NCBI GenBank assembly: GCA_944325235.1 | Contig: CALUZE010000038.1 | Coordinates: forward strand, 1 to 9,880 | From: an uncultured Elusimicrobiales bacterium | GTDB taxonomy: Bacteria; Elusimicrobiota; Elusimicrobia; Elusimicrobiales; Elusimicrobiaceae | Reading direction: 5' to 3' | Length of the DNA: 9,880 bases | In this document: positions 7,227-9,880 of the stretch, one piece after another | How positions within the stretch are numbered: the stretch's first letter is position 1 | Layout of the letters: every line of letters begins with the position of its first letter | Program-made: the position numbers and the translations under genes | Notes under the pieces: generated by a model | Told to the model about the DNA's origin: nothing | The model's input: the letters and a program-made list of their open reading frames with translations, nothing else | Databases searched by the model: none

Positions 7227-7643
7227 TTAATGGGTGTTCCAGGCTTTGCCGTAGCTGTCTTCTTTATCGGTGTTTACAAAGAAGTCGCCGTAGCGCGGGT
7301 CCGTCGGGTCGCTGACGTAGGCCCAGCCGCCGGTTTTGGTAAAGCACTGCTCGTAATTGCCGGTGGACACGTGGTCCGAAGGCGTAAAGCCCGGGATGGT
7401 GGCCTGCGGGATTTTTTCAATATACGTAGGCACCAGGCTGGATAGGTCGTCGGTGGGATAGGTGCCTTGGTGCTCGCCGTAATAGGCGGCAATGGCACTG
7501 CGCACTTTGACGAGCTGATGTTTGGTGCTGCCTTCCTGCGCTTTATGCACCAACATCAAAAATTTCGGCACGGTAAACCCCAACAACAAGGCAAACACCA
7601 CTACCGTAATGAGAATTTCCGTCACCGTAAATCCTTTTTTCAT
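7227..7643 (-). CDS. Type II/IV pseudopilin, GspG-like
   Basis: An inner-membrane prepilin that, once processed, can assemble into a type IV pilus or type II secretion pseudopilus. The 138 residues begin MKKG|FTVTE, a class III signal with cleavage after Gly4 and the conserved Glu at mature position 5, followed by a hydrophobic helix of about 20 residues. The soluble domain starts with an amphipathic helix ending AAYYGEHQGTYP, typical of GspG-like pseudopilins, and ends with GGWAYV, Pro/Asp-rich loops and VNTDKEDSYGK, a tail that may bind calcium as GspG does. Only one Cys is present, so there is no pilin disulfide. ATG 7643 is chosen over GTG 7649 because GAGG (7652-7649) is 5 bases upstream and the GTG lies partly inside that site. 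The gene starts 7 bases after the M20 peptidase stop. Confidence 0.92.
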   Translation of the reverse strand: MKKGFTVTEILITVVVFALLLGFTVPKFLMLVHKAQEGSTKHQLVKVRSAIAAYYGEHQGTYPTDDLSSLVPTYIEKIPQATIPGFTPSDHVSTGNYEQCFTKTGGWAYVSDPTDPRYGDFFVNTDKEDSYGKAWNTH

Positions 7644-7648
7644 AAGCA

Positions 7649-7653
7649 CCTCA
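7649..7653 (-). promoter_or_regulatory. Pseudopilin ribosome-binding site overlapping upstream stop codon
   Basis: On the minus strand the sequence TGAGG contains both the TGA stop of the M20 peptidase (7653-7651) and the GAGG ribosome-binding site (7652-7649) for the pseudopilin ATG at 7643. Ribosomes finishing the peptidase would therefore sit on the pilin initiation site. This favours translational coupling and decides the pilin start. Confidence 0.75.
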
Positions 7654-8880
7654 TTTAAAGTTCAGCGCAATCAACGCAAACACCTTTGCGTCCCCCAGCG
7701 TATTTTTGATGCTGGAGTATTCGTTGGGCTGGTGCGCCAGTTCATCCAGCTTGGAGTACACCACCGCCGGATAACCGTAGTTGCGCAAATAAGCCCCCAC
7801 CGTACCGCCGCCGACGCCCATGGTGCGGGGCGAATTTTTGTAGACGGCCTTTACGGCAGCCTGGGTGAGTTTCACAACGGAAGCATTTTTGTCCGTCGGT
7901 TTGGAGCAATCGCTCATCGGGGTTTCCACTTTAATTTTTACTTTAAACTGTTTTTCCACCGATTTGGCAATTTTGGCAATTTCGGCCACGACGGTTTCGT
8001 TCTTGTAGCACGGCAGTACGCGGCAATCCAAATAGAACACTTCCGTGCCCGGGATGGTGTTTACGTTGGGCACGTTCGGTTCGCGCTTGGTCGGTTCAAA
8101 CGTGCTGGTGCTTTCCGGCGCGAAGAGTTTGTCCTTCTTATTGAATTTTTTGTACAAATCGTCCAGCTTCACCACCAAGTGGGCCGCCACGCGGTGGGCG
8201 TTAATGCCGGAGTGCGGGGTGGACGCATGCGTCTGCCGGCCTTGAACGGTAAATTTAACCCACAGCATATTTTTCTCGGCAATTTCCACCATCGTGCCTT
8301 GGGCATTTCCGCCGTCCGGCACCAGGAACGCGTCGTCTTTGCCGAAAATTTTTCTGTGTTTTTTCAAAATGGCGTCAATGCCGTACACACTGCCGATTTC
8401 TTCGTCCGCGTTGAGCAGCAGCGCATAGTTGCACGGCGGGCGAACGCCGCAATCCATCATCGCTTTTACCGCCAACAAGCCCGACACCAGGCCCTGCTGG
8501 TTGTCTTCCGAGCCGCGGCCGTAAATTTTGTCGCCTTTCACCACGGCTTTAAAGGGGTCCGTTTTCCACGCCGCCAAATCCCCCGGGGGCACCACGTCCA
8601 TATGCGCCATTACCCACAGGGTTTTTTTGCGGTTTTCGCCGTAGTATTTGGCCACAATGTTGGGGCGCACGCCGTCTTGCGCTTTGGGGTCTTTGATGTT
8701 GATGACATACAGCTCATCAAATTTCATTTGTTTGAGTACAGACAGCAAATACGCCGCTTTGGCGTTTTCGCCCAAGCCTCCCTGATGCGGGGAAACCGCC
8801 GGGCAGGCGATCATATGCGTTTGCAAATCTATTACGGTTGGTTTATAAGAATCAATTGCTTTGAGTATTTCTTTTTCCAT
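7651..8880 (-). CDS. Cytoplasmic M20 metallopeptidase/deacylase (DapE/ArgE/CPG2-like)
   Basis: A zinc-dependent amidohydrolase or dipeptidase of 409 residues with no signal peptide, so cytoplasmic. All M20 residues are in place: H93 and D95 in AHMDVVPPG, D126 in GRGSEDNQQG, E160/E161 in ADEEIGS, D189 in PDGG and H383 in LAHQPNEYS. The lid (dimerisation) domain is roughly residues 200-320 and includes GRQTHASTPHSGINA. The GRGSEDNQQG form is, from memory, typical of a subgroup of uncharacterised M20 hydrolases rather than of DapE or ArgE proper. The substrate cannot be assigned; dipeptides or N-acyl amino acids are possible. GGAGG at 8890-8886 with 5-base spacing supports ATG 8880. It lies 20 bases after the NIF3 gene, and its stop overlaps the pseudopilin ribosome-binding site, so the three genes probably form one operon. 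Confidence 0.9.
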   Translation of the reverse strand: MEKEILKAIDSYKPTVIDLQTHMIACPAVSPHQGGLGENAKAAYLLSVLKQMKFDELYVINIKDPKAQDGVRPNIVAKYYGENRKKTLWVMAHMDVVPPGDLAAWKTDPFKAVVKGDKIYGRGSEDNQQGLVSGLLAVKAMMDCGVRPPCNYALLLNADEEIGSVYGIDAILKKHRKIFGKDDAFLVPDGGNAQGTMVEIAEKNMLWVKFTVQGRQTHASTPHSGINAHRVAAHLVVKLDDLYKKFNKKDKLFAPESTSTFEPTKREPNVPNVNTIPGTEVFYLDCRVLPCYKNETVVAEIAKIAKSVEKQFKVKIKVETPMSDCSKPTDKNASVVKLTQAAVKAVYKNSPRTMGVGGGTVGAYLRNYGYPAVVYSKLDELAHQPNEYSSIKNTLGDAKVFALIALNFK

Positions 8881-8900
8881 TTTTTCCTCCGTACGTCGGC

Positions 8901-9653
8901 TTAAATCGGATTGGGAACGTCTATAAATTCGGTCTGTACGTCAAACTGTTTGGCCACCAGCTGCATCAGCGCCAACACGCCGGGCTTTTCGGAATTGTAA
9001 TGCCCCAGCGCAATGCAGTTGATGTGCCCTTCGCGGCACCATTCCTGCGCGGGTTCGTCCAGCACGCCGGTTACGTATACGTCCAATTTTTGGGCAATGG
9101 CCTGCGGCAGCATACTGTACGCTCCGCCGCTTACGATGCCAATGGTTTGCACCTCTTTGGGCCCATACGAAAGCACCTGCGCCGTAGCCCCGCAAAAGGC
9201 TTCCAGTGCCGATACCACTTCCGGCAGCGCCACCGGTTTCAACCGCCCGGAAAAGCCAATCAGCTCGCCGTGGTATTCGCCAAACGGCTGGGGCTGCTCG
9301 GCGTGCAGGGCGCGCATCAAACACGCATTGTGCCCCACCACCGGGTGCCGGTCCAACGGCAAATGATAGCCGGCCAAATTTAAATTATTTTTAAGCAGGA
9401 AAGCAATCCGTTCGCGGAACATACCCGTCAGCGGTTGCTCGTGCCCCCACAAAAGGCCGTGGTGCACCACAATCAAATCCGCTCCGGCCGCTTGAGCCTT
9501 GCGGAACAGTTCCAGCGAGGCCGACACGCCAAACACGATTTTTCCCACGCGCGGCGTGCCCGACACCTGCAAGCCGTTGTGGCTGGCATCGGCGATATGC
9601 GCGATGTTTAAGTAAGTATCCAAAAAACGGATGACGTCTTCGCAATTAACCAT
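8901..9653 (-). CDS. NIF3/DUF34 family dinuclear metal-centre protein (YbgI-like)
   Basis: A conserved cytoplasmic protein of 250 residues, the size of E. coli YbgI, lacking the insert domain of longer YqfO-type members. Family landmarks: SHNGLQVSG (24-32), VVHHGLLWG with H64/H65, GYHLPLDRHPVVGHN with H97 and D101, SGGA at 175-178, and GHYNSEKPGV with H218 and E222. These His, Asp and Glu residues match the metal ligands known in YbgI, so the di-metal site is intact. The biochemical role of the family is unsettled; proposals include GTP cyclohydrolase I-related activity and damaged-metabolite repair. ATG 9653 has no clear Shine-Dalgarno sequence and sits 25 bases from a divergent start codon. 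It heads the minus-strand cluster with the M20 peptidase and pseudopilin, with no obvious functional link to either. Confidence 0.95.
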   Translation of the reverse strand: MVNCEDVIRFLDTYLNIAHIADASHNGLQVSGTPRVGKIVFGVSASLELFRKAQAAGADLIVVHHGLLWGHEQPLTGMFRERIAFLLKNNLNLAGYHLPLDRHPVVGHNACLMRALHAEQPQPFGEYHGELIGFSGRLKPVALPEVVSALEAFCGATAQVLSYGPKEVQTIGIVSGGAYSMLPQAIAQKLDVYVTGVLDEPAQEWCREGHINCIALGHYNSEKPGVLALMQLVAKQFDVQTEFIDVPNPI

Positions 9654-9678
9654 AGATTTATGTTATCATTTTATAAGG
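9654..9678. promoter_or_regulatory. 25-base divergent start region with probable overlapping promoters
   Basis: This AT-rich stretch separates two divergent start codons. On the plus strand TGTTATCAT (9661-9669) reads as an extended -10 (TGnTATCAT), which would start RNA around 9676, only about 3 bases before the ATG at 9679. On the minus strand TATAAA (9675-9670) could be the -10 for the NIF3 gene and would leave a leader of about 10 bases. No convincing -35 boxes are seen. Promoter elements on both sides must extend into the opposite gene. Confidence 0.45.
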
Positions 9679-9880
9679 ATGAAAAGAACCCTTTTTTTAC
9701 TCGTTTTTCTCTTCTTATTTTGCGTTTCGGCCCGCGGCGAAGAAATTCCCACCGCGCCGTACCTGCCGGCCCAAAGCGGTTCTGAAGCCGCCAACGCCCC
9801 TATTACGGTGCAATTTCCGTACGAAAAAATGGAAGTTTCGCGCGGAGCGTCCAAGATTTTCATCTTCGGTCAAATCAACC
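9679..9880 (+). CDS. Secreted protein, N-terminal part only (cut by window end)
   Basis: An open frame from ATG 9679 runs through the last base, giving 67 residues. It starts MKRT, then a Leu/Phe/Val-rich core to about residue 16, then CVSARGEE, a good Sec signal peptide with likely cleavage near residues 18-20. The mature part has a Pro/Ala/Ser linker and then VQFPYEKMEV and SKIFIFGQIN, which looks like the first strands of a beta-sandwich. From memory, a similar Tyr-Pro/Phe-Gly pattern precedes the catalytic domain in some N-acetylmuramoyl-L-alanine amidases, but this is weak and the diagnostic region is missing. The single Cys at residue 15 is inside the core and not in a lipobox. AAGG directly abuts the ATG, too close for a normal ribosome-binding site. 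Codon use matches the neighbouring genes, supporting a real gene. Confidence 0.75.
   Translation, partial: MKRTLFLLVFLFLFCVSARGEEIPTAPYLPAQSGSEAANAPITVQFPYEKMEVSRGASKIFIFGQIN

Noticed and set aside
7644..7649. GTG start for the pseudopilin adding two residues
   Set aside because: The GTG lies partly within the GAGG ribosome-binding site; ATG 7643 gives the canonical MKKGFT prepilin leader.
7522..8904. A 460-codon plus-strand open frame opposite the M20 peptidase
   Set aside because: It mirrors a gene with a full set of M20 motifs, is rich in His, Arg, Phe and Val as expected for the antisense of GC-biased coding DNA, and crosses the ends of real genes. No family is recognisable.
9666..9863. 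A 65-codon minus-strand frame overlapping the start of the partial gene
   Set aside because: It lies opposite the frame with a signal peptide and has no recognisable features.

Overview
The window is a compact stretch of bacterial chromosome with moderately high GC and no mobile elements, CRISPR arrays, rRNA or tRNA genes that I can see. It holds eight complete genes and the first part of a ninth. The organism is a Gram-negative-type bacterium: two peptidases and the partial gene carry Sec signal peptides, and there is a type IV/type II (pseudo)pilin with its prepilin peptidase. The pilin's C-terminal Gly-Gly-Trp and Asn-Thr-Asp pattern, the proteobacteria-unlike gene order and the peptide-using gene content resemble gut Elusimicrobiota. 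That assignment is a guess from memory (roughly 40% confidence); no marker gene in the window settles it.

Left half, plus strand (1-6308): valS (valyl-tRNA synthetase) overlaps by one base with a gene for an exported peptidase T-like M20 peptidase. A rho-independent terminator follows. After a 175-base gap with a possible promoter comes a second, divergent exported peptidase T-like protein, followed 15 bases later by a RdgB/HAM1 house-cleaning NTP pyrophosphatase. A perfect 14-bp hairpin with A and T flanks at 6326-6358 closes this half and probably stops transcription from both sides.

Right half, minus strand (9653 down to 6378): a NIF3/DUF34 dinuclear-metal protein, a cytoplasmic M20 metallopeptidase, a GspG-like pseudopilin and a prepilin peptidase, read in that order. 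The pseudopilin ribosome-binding site overlaps the stop codon of the M20 gene. A strong terminator sits between the pseudopilin and the prepilin peptidase. At 9654-9678 only 25 AT-rich bases separate the start of the NIF3 gene from a divergent plus-strand gene for a secreted protein that runs off the end of the window.

Taken together, three M20 peptidases occur within 10 kb, two exported and one cytoplasmic. This suggests a cell that trims short peptides both outside the inner membrane and in the cytoplasm. The pilin pair is the only surface or secretion machinery present; no assembly ATPase, platform protein or secretin lies in the window. I see no clearly new system. The most notable points are the tandem exported peptidase T paralogs with drifted active-site motifs, and the peptidase-pilin coupling followed by an internal terminator.
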